Assembly (NCBI GenBank): GCA_964441775.1
Contig: CAYTVL010000010.1
Location: forward strand, 1-64,000
DNA from: SYOC01 sp964441775
GTDB taxonomy: Bacteria; Desulfobacterota; Binatia; Bin18
Direction: 5' to 3'
DNA: 64,000 nucleotides
The position numbers and the translations under genes are program-made. The notes under the pieces were generated by a model. It was not told the origin of the DNA. It did not search any database and saw only the letters and a list, made by a program, of their open reading frames with translations. Numbering within the stretch: the stretch's first letter is position 1; every line of letters starts with the position of its first letter. This document shows, piece after piece, positions 43,971 to 53,525 of the stretch.

Positions 43971-45809
43971 TTACTTCTTCGCTACTTGCTTGGCCGCGCC
44001 ACCCTCAAGCGCAAAGACATACAGCATGCCGCCCTTGTTGGTGTCTTTCCCCAGCTCGCCAAATGCGCCGACGGCGCCGAGAGCGGCGGTAGGATCATCC
44101 GTGGCCAGGTCTCCAGCCACCACGAGCCCGGACCAGCCGCCGATGCCAGACAAGATCGCTACATACTGTTTGCCGTCCGGACCTATATAAGTCATGGGCG
44201 CACCAATAATACCAGAGCCAAGTTTGAACTTCCACAGCTCTTTGCCGTCTTTTGCGTCAACCGCTCTGAACCAGCCGTCCATCGTGCCGTAGAAGACAAC
44301 ATCACCAGCAGTTGATAATGCGCCGCCCCACGCGGACCATTTCTCTTTGATGCCCCATTTCTTCGTGCCTGTAGTGGCGTCCCAAGCAATGAATTCACCA
44401 CGATGGCCGCCAGGCCCCGGAGACATCTTCACGATGGCGCCAACGTAGGGCACTCCGGCCATGTAGTTGACTTCCGTGCCCTCATAATCCATGCACAGAT
44501 GATTGGTGGGAACGTAAAAGAGTTTCGTGCGTGGCGAGTACGCCACTGGCTGTTGGTCTTTGGCGCCCATCGCCGCAGGGCAAATGTCTTTCGTGTTCGT
44601 TCCTTGTTTCGTGCGTTTGTCGGGATTCTCAACGGGCACTCCCGTTTGCAGGTTAATTTCTTTTGCCCAGTTGACATAGCCAAAAGGTTTGGCGACCAAC
44701 ACCTTGCCGTTGGTGCGGTCAATGGTGTAGCCGAAGCCGTTGCGATCAAAGTGTACAAGCGCTTTGTAGGGCTTCCCGTCGATCGTGAGATCAACCAGTA
44801 CGCTTTCATTGATGCCGTCATAGTCCCAGGCATCGTGCGGCGTCATTTGATACGCCCACTTGGCTTCGCCTGTGTCCGGGTTGCGAGCGAAGATGGTCAT
44901 GGACCATTTGTTCTCGCCGGGGCGCTGGTCCGCGTTCCATGCCCCTGGGTTGCCAGTGCTGTGATAGAGGAGGTTAAGTTCGGGATCGTAACTGTACCAG
45001 CCCCAGGTGGTGCCGCCCCCTTTCTTCCACTCGTCGCCTTTCCAGGTGGACACGCCCAAATCTTTCCCTTGATGGGATGGATATGGCGACGAGAAATCTT
45101 TCCCAATCAACACCTCCGCATCGGGGCCGGTGCTGTACGCCCGCCAAATCTGCTTGCCAGTGTTAATATCATTAGCAGTGACAAAGCCGCGCACGCCAAA
45201 CTCGCCGCCGCTGATGCCGGTGATGACTTTATCTTTAATGACCAACGGGGCCATCGTAATGGTCTGCCCCTGCTTGGGATCGCCTTGTTGCACCTTCCAC
45301 AGTTCCTTGCCGGTCTTGGCGTCCAGCGCGACGGTGTGCGCATCAAGTTGATTAAAGAAAATCTTCCCATCGGCGTAGGCCGCCCCACGGTTCACCACGT
45401 CGCAGCAGGCGATGGGGATCGTCGCCGGATCTTGCTTGGGCTCGTACTTCCATTTGATCGGGGCTCCAGGCTGCGTGAGATCGAGTGCGTAGACAATGTT
45501 CGGGAACGGCGTGACCAGATACATCGTGCTGCCGACAACCAGCGGCGCTCCCTCGTGGCCGCGCAGGACACCGGTGGAAAACGTCCACGCCGGTTTGAGG
45601 TTCTTCACATTAGCGGCAGTGATTTGCGTCAATTCACTATAACGAGTGAGCGAGTAATTCTTACCAGCCAGCGCCCATTGGTTGGGATCTTTTTGCAACT
45701 GGGTGAGGTCCTCCGCGCACAGCCTGGCGGCGGAGAGGAAAAATACCAGGGATAAGAAAAAGCCCAGTTGGAAGATTGTTGAAAATTTCGCCTGCCGCTG
45801 TACGTCCAT
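43971..45809 (-). CDS. xoxF: PQQ-dependent methanol dehydrogenase, XoxF type
   Basis: A 612-residue periplasmic quinoprotein with an eight-bladed propeller. A signal peptide (LGFFLSLVFFLSAARLCA) and the adjacent Cys pair of PQQ enzymes (PIACCDVVNRGAAY) are present. The segment PHDAWDYDGINES has an extra Asp where calcium MxaF enzymes have Ala (DYAG); that Asp coordinates a lanthanide, so this is a XoxF-type enzyme. Repeated blade motifs such as ALDAKTGKELWKV are clear. It would oxidise methanol or another short alcohol in the periplasm and pass electrons to XoxG. It is the first gene of xoxF-J-G. Confidence 0.92.
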   Translation of the reverse strand: MDVQRQAKFSTIFQLGFFLSLVFFLSAARLCAEDLTQLQKDPNQWALAGKNYSLTRYSELTQITAANVKNLKPAWTFSTGVLRGHEGAPLVVGSTMYLVTPFPNIVYALDLTQPGAPIKWKYEPKQDPATIPIACCDVVNRGAAYADGKIFFNQLDAHTVALDAKTGKELWKVQQGDPKQGQTITMAPLVIKDKVITGISGGEFGVRGFVTANDINTGKQIWRAYSTGPDAEVLIGKDFSSPYPSHQGKDLGVSTWKGDEWKKGGGTTWGWYSYDPELNLLYHSTGNPGAWNADQRPGENKWSMTIFARNPDTGEAKWAYQMTPHDAWDYDGINESVLVDLTIDGKPYKALVHFDRNGFGYTIDRTNGKVLVAKPFGYVNWAKEINLQTGVPVENPDKRTKQGTNTKDICPAAMGAKDQQPVAYSPRTKLFYVPTNHLCMDYEGTEVNYMAGVPYVGAIVKMSPGPGGHRGEFIAWDATTGTKKWGIKEKWSAWGGALSTAGDVVFYGTMDGWFRAVDAKDGKELWKFKLGSGIIGAPMTYIGPDGKQYVAILSGIGGWSGLVVAGDLATDDPTAALGAVGAFGELGKDTNKGGMLYVFALEGGAAKQVAKK

Positions 45810-45984
45810 ATACGCCTCCTTATTTCACATCCCCCGGAAATTCGCAGTCAATAAGCAATGGGTCCTGCTCGCTTGTCCTACGCTTCTCCACACTGGGCTG
45901 CCCTCTCAAGCGCTCATTACGATTGGCAGGAGAAAACTACTCCTGATGCGAACCATTTGTCAATTGGAAGGGAGTGAGGCGCCA

Positions 45985-47790
45985 CTACACCTCCAACTCT
46001 TCAAGCTGCCGCATCCAACGGTCAACGAGTTCTGTCTCTTTATAAGGGATGATCGTTTTCATGCGAGAGAAAGAGAAGGCAGGATTGAGCTTCCCCGCCG
46101 CGCGCAGCGCCGCTTGCGCCTCTTCTTTGCGCCCTTGTTCGTAGTGGATCATAGCCAAGAAAAAATGCGTACGGAGATGGGCAGGGTTGCGCGTCAGCAC
46201 CCGCTTGAAGGCAGCGAGTGCTTCTTCGTGCCGTCCGAGCAGATACTGGGCCTGCCCCAGCGCAAACAGGAATGCAGGAGGATAGTGAGGATCCAGCCGA
46301 AGCGCCTTTTCAATGTAGCCAAGAGCTTCTGCTGGTCGACCTGCGCAACTGAGAATTTCACCGAGAGTGACGCTAGCGTCCGCGTCATTTGGGTCAAGCC
46401 GCACGGCGGCTTCCGCTTCGGCGATGGCCTGATCGAACTGTTTGCGCATGAGATACACATACGCCAAGGTCTGGTGCGCGCCGGGCAGCGAAGGGTCCAG
46501 GACAACGGCTTGCTGCGCGAGTGCAACTGCTCGTTCCGGCGCGCGGGGCTCTTCGCTCCACTGAAACGACCAATCGAGGATGTGGGTTCTGCCTAAGCGT
46601 GCATACGCAGCGGCGAAGTTGGGATCGAGCATAATCGCCCGTTCAAACAGCTCCCGCGCTTGTGCGTTTGCTTCTTTGGAGCGTTGCGAAAACAATTCCA
46701 ACCCGCGCAGGAAACATTCGTAGGCTTCCATGTTGGTGGTTGGGGTGCGTCCAAAACAGCATTGTTCACTATCGGTGAGTTTGATTTGCAGCGCACTCAC
46801 GATCTGGCGGGTCACTTCATCTTGGACGGCAAAGATGTCCTGCATCTCCCGATCGTACCGTTCCGCCCACAAATGATAACCGGTCTGCGCGTCGATAAGT
46901 TGCGCGGTAATGCGCACGCGGCTCCCGGCTTTGCGGACGCTTCCTTCTAATAAGTAACGCGCCCCAAGGTCTTGTCCCACTTGCGCCGGTTTGACGATTT
47001 TACCTTTGTAAAGAAACACGGAATTTCGTGAGATCACGAACAACCCAGAGAGCTTCGAGAGATCGGTGATGAGGTCTTCGGTGATGCCGTCGCTGAAATA
47101 CTCTTGCTCGGGATCACCGCTCAGATTGGCGAAGGGCAAGACGGCGATGGAAGGCGTGTCGGAGACTAGCATCGCCGTCACGAGTGGTGGTAATGTCACC
47201 ATGGGAACCACCGAGTGGTTCTCGTCTGTTCGGTCCGCCGTCATCGCTTCCAAGACGATCCGGTACGCCGTCACCGGCTTGGCGATATTTTTTACCGTTT
47301 GCTCTCCCAGCGAGAGGTAACTCAGCTCCAACGACGCCAGCTTGTTTTCCACTTGATCGTAAACGACTCCCGACACGCAGATGCCGCCGGGCTCCGCCAA
47401 ACCTTCCAGTCGCGCCGCGATGTTGACGCCGTCACCGTAGATGCGTTCGCCTTCGACAATCACGTCGCCCACGTTAATGCCGATGCGGAACTCCATTTTT
47501 CTGGAGGTCGGGAGATCGGTGTTGCGCGCTTTCAGCGTTTTCTGAATCTCAACGGCGCATTGCACCGCATCCACAACGCTGACAAACTCCGCCAGCATGT
47601 TGTCGCCGGGTGAGTCCACCACGCGGCCACGATGCTGGCGAATCAAGGCGAACATCAGCTCTCGATACGTCGTCAATGTCCGGATCGTGGCGACTTCGTC
47701 CTCACCCATAAGGCGGCTATAGCCTTTGACGTCGGCGCTGAAGATGGCGGCGAGCTTACGCTGAACATGAGAAGATTCTGCACTGGTCAT
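45985..47790 (-). CDS. Class III cyclase-like/TPR signalling protein
   Basis: A 601-residue protein. Residues ~10-180 are a class III nucleotide cyclase domain (KLAAIFSADVKGYSRLMGED, DSPGDNMLAEF, RIGINVGDVI, YGDGVNIAARLEGLAEPGG). Residues ~200-340 resemble the TolB/FlgO-like N-terminal region found in such proteins (IAVLPFANLSGDPEQEYFSDG). TPR repeats fill the rest (AFLFALGQAQYLLGRHEEAL). It lies divergently from the formamidase gene. It may make cyclic nucleotides, but many such domains are inactive, and the metal-binding Asp pair needs an alignment. Confidence 0.84.
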   Translation of the reverse strand: MTSAESSHVQRKLAAIFSADVKGYSRLMGEDEVATIRTLTTYRELMFALIRQHRGRVVDSPGDNMLAEFVSVVDAVQCAVEIQKTLKARNTDLPTSRKMEFRIGINVGDVIVEGERIYGDGVNIAARLEGLAEPGGICVSGVVYDQVENKLASLELSYLSLGEQTVKNIAKPVTAYRIVLEAMTADRTDENHSVVPMVTLPPLVTAMLVSDTPSIAVLPFANLSGDPEQEYFSDGITEDLITDLSKLSGLFVISRNSVFLYKGKIVKPAQVGQDLGARYLLEGSVRKAGSRVRITAQLIDAQTGYHLWAERYDREMQDIFAVQDEVTRQIVSALQIKLTDSEQCCFGRTPTTNMEAYECFLRGLELFSQRSKEANAQARELFERAIMLDPNFAAAYARLGRTHILDWSFQWSEEPRAPERAVALAQQAVVLDPSLPGAHQTLAYVYLMRKQFDQAIAEAEAAVRLDPNDADASVTLGEILSCAGRPAEALGYIEKALRLDPHYPPAFLFALGQAQYLLGRHEEALAAFKRVLTRNPAHLRTHFFLAMIHYEQGRKEEAQAALRAAGKLNPAFSFSRMKTIIPYKETELVDRWMRQLEELEV

Positions 47791-47920
47791 GGGCTACAAC
47801 TCAAATGCTTGTATATTTTTATGTCCGTGTTCGGCATCCTATGCCTCTCGTCGGGCTGAGGGAACCCATTAGCTCTTTCTGTGAAAAGCCCATATAACTG
47901 AAACAATAAGGAGGATTGCC

Positions 47921-48787
47921 ATGCAAAAAATTAGCAAAGCTCATGTCGTCCGCACCTTCGACGCCGCCCATGCCCCGGCGGCGCGTGTGCAATCGGGGGA
48001 AGTGTTTGTGATGGAGACGAATGATCGTTTCCGTGACTGGAATGACGGGAAGAAGTGGCCGATGGAACAATTGTCGGTGATGACTGGTCCGGTCTTTATC
48101 GAAGGGGCAAAACCCGGACAGGTGCTCGCCATCGATATTTTAGATATTCGTCCGGCCCAAGGGTTCGGCTATGTAGTGACGATTCCCGGTTTCGGCGCCT
48201 TCAAAGATCGCGTGGAGTTCCGCAAAAAAATTGTGCCGATCGAAGGCAATCAAGTTCGCTATAGTGACAAGCTCTCCCTGCCGTATGTCCCTAACATCAG
48301 TAAAATCGGGCTTGCCCCGGCGGACAGCGCTAAGCCCAGCGGCGCTTGCGGCGCTTTTGGCGGCCAATTGAGTAATGGTCAGCTTGGTCCCGGCTCTACA
48401 GTGTATCTGCCAGTGTTTGTCGAAGGCGGTTTGCTGACGATTGAAGACGTTCACGCCAAAATGGGCGATGGAGAAGTGGCCGCTTCTGCGGTGGAGATTG
48501 CGGCTGAGGTGACATTGCGCTGCCGAGTCGCGTCCGAGTTGCGGCTCACGCGCCCTCTGGTCACCACGCAGACAGAAGTGCAGACGTTGGGAGAGGGCGA
48601 GTCCGTGGAAGCCGCCGTGAGCATGGCCTTGGAGGACCTAGCGCAGTTGTTAATGGGCCGCACTGGAGTGGACATCACCGAGGCAGCCATGTTGGTGAGC
48701 GTGGCGGCTGATCTGCGCATTTCCGAGATGGGCGGAAAGCCCTGTCATGTCCGCGCAGCCATGGCGAGAGAGATTGTGGGACTGTGA
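47921..48787 (+). CDS. Acetamidase/formamidase family protein
   Basis: A 288-residue FmdA/AmdA amidase. Typical stretches are HAPAARVQSGEVFVMET, VFIEGAKPGQVLAIDIL, GACGAFGGQLSNGQLGPGS, GGLLTIEDVHAKMGDGEV and TEAAMLVSVAADLRISEM. It would hydrolyse formamide or another short amide to ammonia and acid. AGGAGG precedes the ATG. Its TGA overlaps the start of the next gene (GTGA), indicating co-translation. Confidence 0.87.
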   Translation: MQKISKAHVVRTFDAAHAPAARVQSGEVFVMETNDRFRDWNDGKKWPMEQLSVMTGPVFIEGAKPGQVLAIDILDIRPAQGFGYVVTIPGFGAFKDRVEFRKKIVPIEGNQVRYSDKLSLPYVPNISKIGLAPADSAKPSGACGAFGGQLSNGQLGPGSTVYLPVFVEGGLLTIEDVHAKMGDGEVAASAVEIAAEVTLRCRVASELRLTRPLVTTQTEVQTLGEGESVEAAVSMALEDLAQLLMGRTGVDITEAAMLVSVAADLRISEMGGKPCHVRAAMAREIVGL

Positions 48788-49311
48788 TCATGTTCAAGGT
48801 TCAAGGTTCAAGGTTCAAGGTTCAACGTTCGCGACAAGGCAGCGCGACGCCCCGCCGTTTTGCGTCTCTTTTTCTCTGTCTTCTTTTTCTAGCTGTTTCT
48901 GCGTGTGCTCCTGAACCGGAGGTGAGCAAAGCCTTGGTGAAAATCTCCAATGTCAAACTCTGGCGTTCGGATGAACAGACGCTGAAAGTGTTCCTTGATT
49001 ACGACCTGGAGATGGGGGTGCGCTTGCCGCTGCCTTACAAGGAAATTCTTGTAGCTCCGCTAGAGCCCCAAGTGAAACTGGTTGGCGATTTAGAGCCGTT
49101 TGAATTATCAGTCGGGTCTGTGGGAGTGACGATCCCTATTCCCAAAGAAGCGGGGATCAATTGGGACAAGCTCAGTGATAAAGATGTGTGCTGCGTTGTC
49201 TCGCTCAAAGGGGTGGTGGAGGACAAAGCCACAAAGAAGGTGCGATATGAACGCATTAGTAATGAGGTGCGGGTGCCGCCTCCGCCACTGTCCGCGGAAG
49301 TTTCTGGTTGA
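48784..49311 (+). CDS. Lipoprotein with repeat-derived N-terminus
   Basis: A ~175-residue predicted lipoprotein of unknown function (lipobox LAVSAC). The residues before the signal peptide (MFKVQGSRFKVQRSR) are encoded by a period-7 array of TTCAAGG units. The mature part is beta-rich (LRVFLDYDLEMGVRLPLP-like KVFLDYDLEMGVRLPLP, VVSLKGVVEDKATKKVRYER). Start GTG 48784 overlaps the formamidase stop; ATG 48790 is the alternative. No family was recognised. Confidence 0.65.
   Translation: MIMFKVQGSRFKVQRSRQGSATPRRFASLFLCLLFLAVSACAPEPEVSKALVKISNVKLWRSDEQTLKVFLDYDLEMGVRLPLPYKEILVAPLEPQVKLVGDLEPFELSVGSVGVTIPIPKEAGINWDKLSDKDVCCVVSLKGVVEDKATKKVRYERISNEVRVPPPPLSAEVSG
48791..48831. repeat. TTCAAGG heptamer array
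   Basis: Five or more units of TTCAAGG/TTCAACG in tandem at the 5' end of the lipoprotein gene. The same class appears at 39391-39419 and 58089-58118. Confidence 0.85.
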
Positions 49312-49420
49312 CAAAGCTGCGTCGCCGCGCCTAGAGTCGAGCCACAAGTGAGAGCCGAGAAAGCGTCGGCAGTGGCGTGCAAGGGTGAAGGGTTAACACT
49401 GAAGAGAAGGAGGATATCTT

Positions 49421-49753
49421 ATGTATTTTTGTCGAGTGTTAGAGGGGAAACTGAAACCAGAGCGAGCTGCCACCGCTATTCATTTGGTCAATGATCGACT
49501 CGAACGTATCAAGAAAGTCTCCGGCTTTCTGTTCGTGCAGGTGATGCGTCAAGGAAATGAATTCATTGCGGTCAGTTCTTGGAAGACATTGAAGGATCTG
49601 CGTGGTTACGCTGAGAGCGAACTCGCTCAGGGTCTGCTAAAAGAGCTGGCCCCCTTATGTCTTGAGCCGCCGCAAGCGCGCAGTTTTGAACTGTTGCTGA
49701 TGGAAGAAAGTGAAGAAGGATTCTTCGTGAAAGATGAAGGCGGGGAGGGCTGA
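49421..49753 (+). CDS. ABM-type monooxygenase-like small protein
   Basis: A 110-residue dimeric alpha/beta-barrel candidate (MYFCRVLEGKLKPERAA, SGFLFVQVMRQGNEFIAVSSW). Antibiotic-biosynthesis-monooxygenase-like proteins either oxidise aromatic compounds or act as small binding proteins. GAAGGAGGATATC precedes the ATG. It starts the catabolic stretch that continues with the amidohydrolases. Confidence 0.68.
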   Translation: MYFCRVLEGKLKPERAATAIHLVNDRLERIKKVSGFLFVQVMRQGNEFIAVSSWKTLKDLRGYAESELAQGLLKELAPLCLEPPQARSFELLLMEESEEGFFVKDEGGEG

Positions 49754-49759
49754 GGAGGA

Positions 49760-49850
49760 AGAATCGGTGAACCAGGGAATCGGCGAGCTGGAGAGCGAAA
49801 ATGCTTCTCCGATTCTCCCTGTCTCCCATTCTCCGTTTCGTTCTCCGTGC
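49760..49850. repeat. GAATCGG/CCGATTC intergenic micro-repeat (copy 1)
   Basis: GAATCGG units and CCGATTCTCC/CCATTCTCC units of seven to eight bases form an inverted arrangement between two genes. Related blocks lie at 51093-51179 and 56723-56759. Confidence 0.65.
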
Positions 49851-49914
49851 TGCCGCTTCCCTCTGATCGAAGCTATTAGCCATTACAATTGATGCAGTAA
49901 AGAGGAGCTGTAAC

Positions 49915-51027
49915 ATGGCGACTATCATCGACGCGGATGGGCACATCCTCGAACCACGAGCGGTGTGGGAAGAGTATACTGAGTCGGCGTTTCGTGATCG
50001 GGTCATTCAGATTGCGCGCGATAATGAGGGAATTGATCGGCTGAAAATCAACGGTGAAATTCGCGCTGATCGTAACATGACGATCGCTGCAGCCTGCACG
50101 CCAGGTGGATTAGCGGACCCCCATAAAGCACGCACCCTGGGATGGGACGAAATCCCGCGCGGTGGGTACGATCCTCACACGCGTGCGAAGGATATGGATC
50201 TGGAATCCATCGAAGTTGCTTTCTTTTATCCTAGTCTCTGGTTGATCTATGGCGACCTCGAAGACCCGCAGCTCGCCGCCGCCTCGTGTCGCGCGTACAA
50301 CAACTGGATGGCGGACTTCTGCAAGCCCTATCCTACGCGTTTCTTTGGCGTAGCCCCGCTGCCATTGCAGGATGTCGATGAAGCGGTGAAAGAAATGGGC
50401 CGCGTAGTAAAAGATTTGGGTATGCGCGCGGTGTTCGTACGCCCCAACCCGTTTAATGGGCGGCGGCTGTGTGATCCAGCCTATGATCCGTTCTGGCGTG
50501 AAGCGCAGGAGCTAGGCATTCCTGTCGCTATTCACGGCAGTTTCGGCACCAAGATGCCCACCCTGGGGCAGGAGCGCTACACAGATCCCTTCTTCTTTCA
50601 CATGGTGTGTCATCCCTGGGAAATGCAAGGTGCGTGCTTAGACATCGTCTGTGGCGGTGTATTGAGCAAATTCCCTAAAGTCAAAGTCGCCTTTTTGGAA
50701 GCGGGCCTGGGCTGGATCGGCCATTGGCTGGACCGCATGGACGGTCACTTCGAGAAGATGGGACACTATGTGCCGTGGCTCACGCGCAAGCCTAGCGAGA
50801 TGTTTAAGGAACAGTGCTTTATTTCTATGGACCCCGATGAACATAGCATTGGCGTGGTGGCGGAGATGGGTCTAGAGGACTGTGTGATCTGGGGCTCCGA
50901 CTATCCGCACTTCGACTGCACTTTCCCCGGCGTGGTTGACGAAGTCAAGGAAGCCTGCGCCGGTCTCAAAAAGCGGGCGCAGAGGAAAATCATCGGGGAG
51001 AACACGCGGCGGTTATACAATCTTTAA
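49915..51027 (+). CDS. Amidohydrolase-2 family metal hydrolase, paralogue 1
   Basis: A 370-residue TIM-barrel enzyme of the amidohydrolase-2 type, a group that includes nonoxidative decarboxylases and hydrolases of ring-cleavage products. Visible motifs are IIDADGHILEP, YNNWMADFCKPYPTRFFGVAP, GIPVAIHGSFG, AFLEAGLGWIGHWLDRMD and VIWGSDYPHFDCTFPG. The first metal motif is DADGH instead of HxH, as in many family members. AAGAGGAG is upstream. It is about half identical in sequence to the next gene, showing duplication. Confidence 0.84.
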   Translation: MATIIDADGHILEPRAVWEEYTESAFRDRVIQIARDNEGIDRLKINGEIRADRNMTIAAACTPGGLADPHKARTLGWDEIPRGGYDPHTRAKDMDLESIEVAFFYPSLWLIYGDLEDPQLAAASCRAYNNWMADFCKPYPTRFFGVAPLPLQDVDEAVKEMGRVVKDLGMRAVFVRPNPFNGRRLCDPAYDPFWREAQELGIPVAIHGSFGTKMPTLGQERYTDPFFFHMVCHPWEMQGACLDIVCGGVLSKFPKVKVAFLEAGLGWIGHWLDRMDGHFEKMGHYVPWLTRKPSEMFKEQCFISMDPDEHSIGVVAEMGLEDCVIWGSDYPHFDCTFPGVVDEVKEACAGLKKRAQRKIIGENTRRLYNL

Positions 51028-51092
51028 CGTTCAGGCTGCTCAATACTCTAGCGTCCAGGCTGCTCAATCTCTCGTTTCTGGTTTTGACGATG

Positions 51093-51179
51093 CTGAAACG
51101 GGGACGGGAAGAATCGGAGAGAGATGGATGTGGTAAGGTTGGCCGCTCCGATTCCCCGTTTCGCTGATTCTCCGATTCA
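51093..51179. repeat. GAATCGG/CCGATTC intergenic micro-repeat (copy 2)
   Basis: GAAACGGGGACGGGAAGAATCGGAGA-type units, quoted here as GAAACGGGG and GAATCGGAGA, face CCGATTCCCCGTTTC and TCTCCGATTC. It ends just before the Shine-Dalgarno of the second amidohydrolase. Confidence 0.65.
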
Positions 51180-51196
51180 GTCACTTTGGAGGACCC

Positions 51197-52309
51197 ATGC
51201 CTACCATCATCGACGCCGATGGTCATATCGTGGAACCGCGATCGTTTTGGCAAGACTATGTCGAGCCCGCCTATCGTGACCGGGTCCCGCAGATTATCAA
51301 AGACGACGAAGGCACGGACCGTGTGAAATACAACGGCGAGTTTTTTGCCAAAGGCGTGATCGCGCCTGCCGCCATGTGCATTCCCGGTGGGCTCAGTGAG
51401 CCGCAGCGGGCCCGCACTCTGTCGTGGGATGATCTGCGCCCCGGTAGCTTTGATCCGCATGAGCGCATCAAGGATATGAATACTGAAGGCATCGACGTGT
51501 CTATTCTGTACCCTTCGATTGGCATGTTCTTCACCGGCATGAAAGATCCGCAGTTGGCCGCCGCCGCGTGCCGCGCCTATAACAACTGGATGGCCGATTT
51601 CTGCCGCCCGTATCCGAAACGTCTCTACAATGTCGCTCCTATCACGCTGCAAGATATCAACGAAGGCATTAAGGAAATGCGCCGGGTGGTGAAAGAGCAC
51701 GGCGTCAAAGCCGTCTCTATTCGCCCTAATCCCTACAATGATCGTCGTTTGAACGATCCTGCCTACGGTCCGTTCTGGACGGAGGCGCAGGGGTTGAATT
51801 GCACGATTGCCATCCATAGCGCAGTGTTGGGCGACATGCCCACTGCCGGGTTTGACCGGTATCCGCAGTTTTTTGAACGGATGATTATTGCCCATCCCTT
51901 CGAGCAACAGATGGCCTGCATGGACCTCACCTGTGGTGGTGTACTGGAGCAATATCCCCAATTGCATGTTGCTATTTTAGAGTCCGGTGGCGGCTGGTTG
52001 GCCTACTGGCTCTCGCGGCTCGATGAGTTTTCGGAAAAGATCGGCCACAGGTTGCCGTCACTTTCGCTGAAACCGAGCGAGTATTTTCTCCGGCAATGCT
52101 TTCTCTCCTGTGAACCGGACGATGTGGCGCTAAAAACCGCTGCAACGCTGGGCCTCGAAGACGTGTTGATGTGGGCGTCGGACTATCCGCACTACGATTG
52201 CGTCTTTCCTGGAGTGGTGGATGAGTTGAAAGAACATTGTGAACCCCTGCCCGAGAGCGCCCGGCGCAAAATCATGGGCGAAAATGCGGCGCGGTGTTAT
52301 GGGCTGTAG
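51197..52309 (+). CDS. Amidohydrolase-2 family metal hydrolase, paralogue 2
   Basis: A 370-residue paralogue of the preceding gene with the same length and motif order: IIDADGHIVEPRSFWQDYV, YNNWMADFCRPYPKRLYNVAP, CTIAIHSAVLGDMPTAG, VAILESGGGWLAYWLSRLDE and LMWASDYPHYDCVFPG. TTTGGAGGACCC precedes ATG 51197. It is followed by the first flavin monooxygenase-like gene after 25 bases, suggesting a shared catabolic operon. The substrate is unknown. Confidence 0.84.
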   Translation: MPTIIDADGHIVEPRSFWQDYVEPAYRDRVPQIIKDDEGTDRVKYNGEFFAKGVIAPAAMCIPGGLSEPQRARTLSWDDLRPGSFDPHERIKDMNTEGIDVSILYPSIGMFFTGMKDPQLAAAACRAYNNWMADFCRPYPKRLYNVAPITLQDINEGIKEMRRVVKEHGVKAVSIRPNPYNDRRLNDPAYGPFWTEAQGLNCTIAIHSAVLGDMPTAGFDRYPQFFERMIIAHPFEQQMACMDLTCGGVLEQYPQLHVAILESGGGWLAYWLSRLDEFSEKIGHRLPSLSLKPSEYFLRQCFLSCEPDDVALKTAATLGLEDVLMWASDYPHYDCVFPGVVDELKEHCEPLPESARRKIMGENAARCYGL

Positions 52310-52334
52310 GCGGTGAGAAGGGTAAGGAATCTCT

Positions 52335-53507
52335 ATGAGACAGCAATTCCCCACCGATCGTCAAGCAAAACGCCGAGCCTTACTACAAGCTGTTGACAAT
52401 GTCCGGGACACTCTGGCTGCGCACGCCGATGAAACCGAGGCTCTACGGACCCTTGCCCCGGCTTCGGTAGCGGCGCTGCGAGAGTCTGGCCTGTTTACGC
52501 TGAAGATGCCCGCTGTGTTGGGTGGGGCTGAAGCCGACCCAGTCACACAAGTCGAAGTGATCGAAGCGGTGTCGTATATCGATCCCTCGACGGGCTGGAG
52601 TTTGATGATTGGCGCTGGCGGGGGCAGCCTATGCGCGTTTCTCCCGGACGAAGCAATTGAACGGATGTTTGCTGGCGGTCACATTCCAACACTTGCTGGG
52701 TCTTTTACTCCTGGAAGAGCGACGCCAGTCACAGGCGGCTATCGCGTGACTGGACGGTGGTCCTGGGCCAGCGGCATTCGTCATGCCGAATGGGTGGGAG
52801 GTGTCACACTCGTCGAGCGCAAGGAAGAAGGTCCGCCCGAGTCGCGCTTTGTGATGGTTCCGACTTCTGCTGTCGAGATCCATGACGTATGGAACGTGGC
52901 CGGACTGAAAGGGACCGGGAGTTGCGATTTTTCCATGACAGACCTCTTCGTTCCAGAAGGATTTACCTTCGATCTTGTGGCGTTCCAGCCGCAGCGTGGC
53001 GGGCCCTTATATCGGCTTGGCTTGCCGGGAGTTCTTATTAACGAGTTCGTTGGGTTCGTACTGGGCGTAGCTCGTCGGGCGCTCGACACGATCATCGAGC
53101 TGGTGCAGACGAAGCGTCGTGGCTATGGACCACAGACGCGGTTAGCCGACCGGGGCGTGGTGCAACGGATGATAGGCGAAAGCGATCTGCGCCTGCGGGC
53201 CGCGCGCAGCTTTCTTTTCGAGCTGCTAGAACAGGCTTGGACCACCGTCTGCGCTGGAGGGACTATCGGGCCTCATCAACAAGTAGAACTCCGCAGTGCG
53301 ACTGCCATGCTCACTGAGGTGGGGGTTGATGTCACGACACAAGCGTTTCGTTATGGCGGAGGGACCGCCATTCATTTGAACAACATCCTGCAAAAGTGTT
53401 TTCGCGACATGCAGGTCGGCGCTTCGCATTTGATGATCAGCGATTCGACGTATGAGCTGTATGGGCAGTGCCTCCTAGGGGTTCCGGATGTGAATCCCAT
53501 GGGGTGA
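52335..53507 (+). CDS. Acyl-CoA-dehydrogenase-fold monooxygenase, paralogue 1
   Basis: A 390-residue group D flavin monooxygenase-like protein. The fold is visible in LFTLKMPAVLGGAEADPVTQVE, quoted in part, VSYIDPSTGWSLMIG, YRVTGRWSWASGIRHAEWV and VAGLKGTGSCDFSMTDLFVP, then a helical C-terminal domain. It would add oxygen to an aromatic or cyclic substrate with reduced flavin from a partner. The FMN-binding protein gene that follows may be that partner or a stray oxidoreductase. It has a close paralogue at 54222. Confidence 0.8.
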   Translation: MRQQFPTDRQAKRRALLQAVDNVRDTLAAHADETEALRTLAPASVAALRESGLFTLKMPAVLGGAEADPVTQVEVIEAVSYIDPSTGWSLMIGAGGGSLCAFLPDEAIERMFAGGHIPTLAGSFTPGRATPVTGGYRVTGRWSWASGIRHAEWVGGVTLVERKEEGPPESRFVMVPTSAVEIHDVWNVAGLKGTGSCDFSMTDLFVPEGFTFDLVAFQPQRGGPLYRLGLPGVLINEFVGFVLGVARRALDTIIELVQTKRRGYGPQTRLADRGVVQRMIGESDLRLRAARSFLFELLEQAWTTVCAGGTIGPHQQVELRSATAMLTEVGVDVTTQAFRYGGGTAIHLNNILQKCFRDMQVGASHLMISDSTYELYGQCLLGVPDVNPMG

Positions 53508-53525
53508 CATTAGGGAGGAGCAGTC

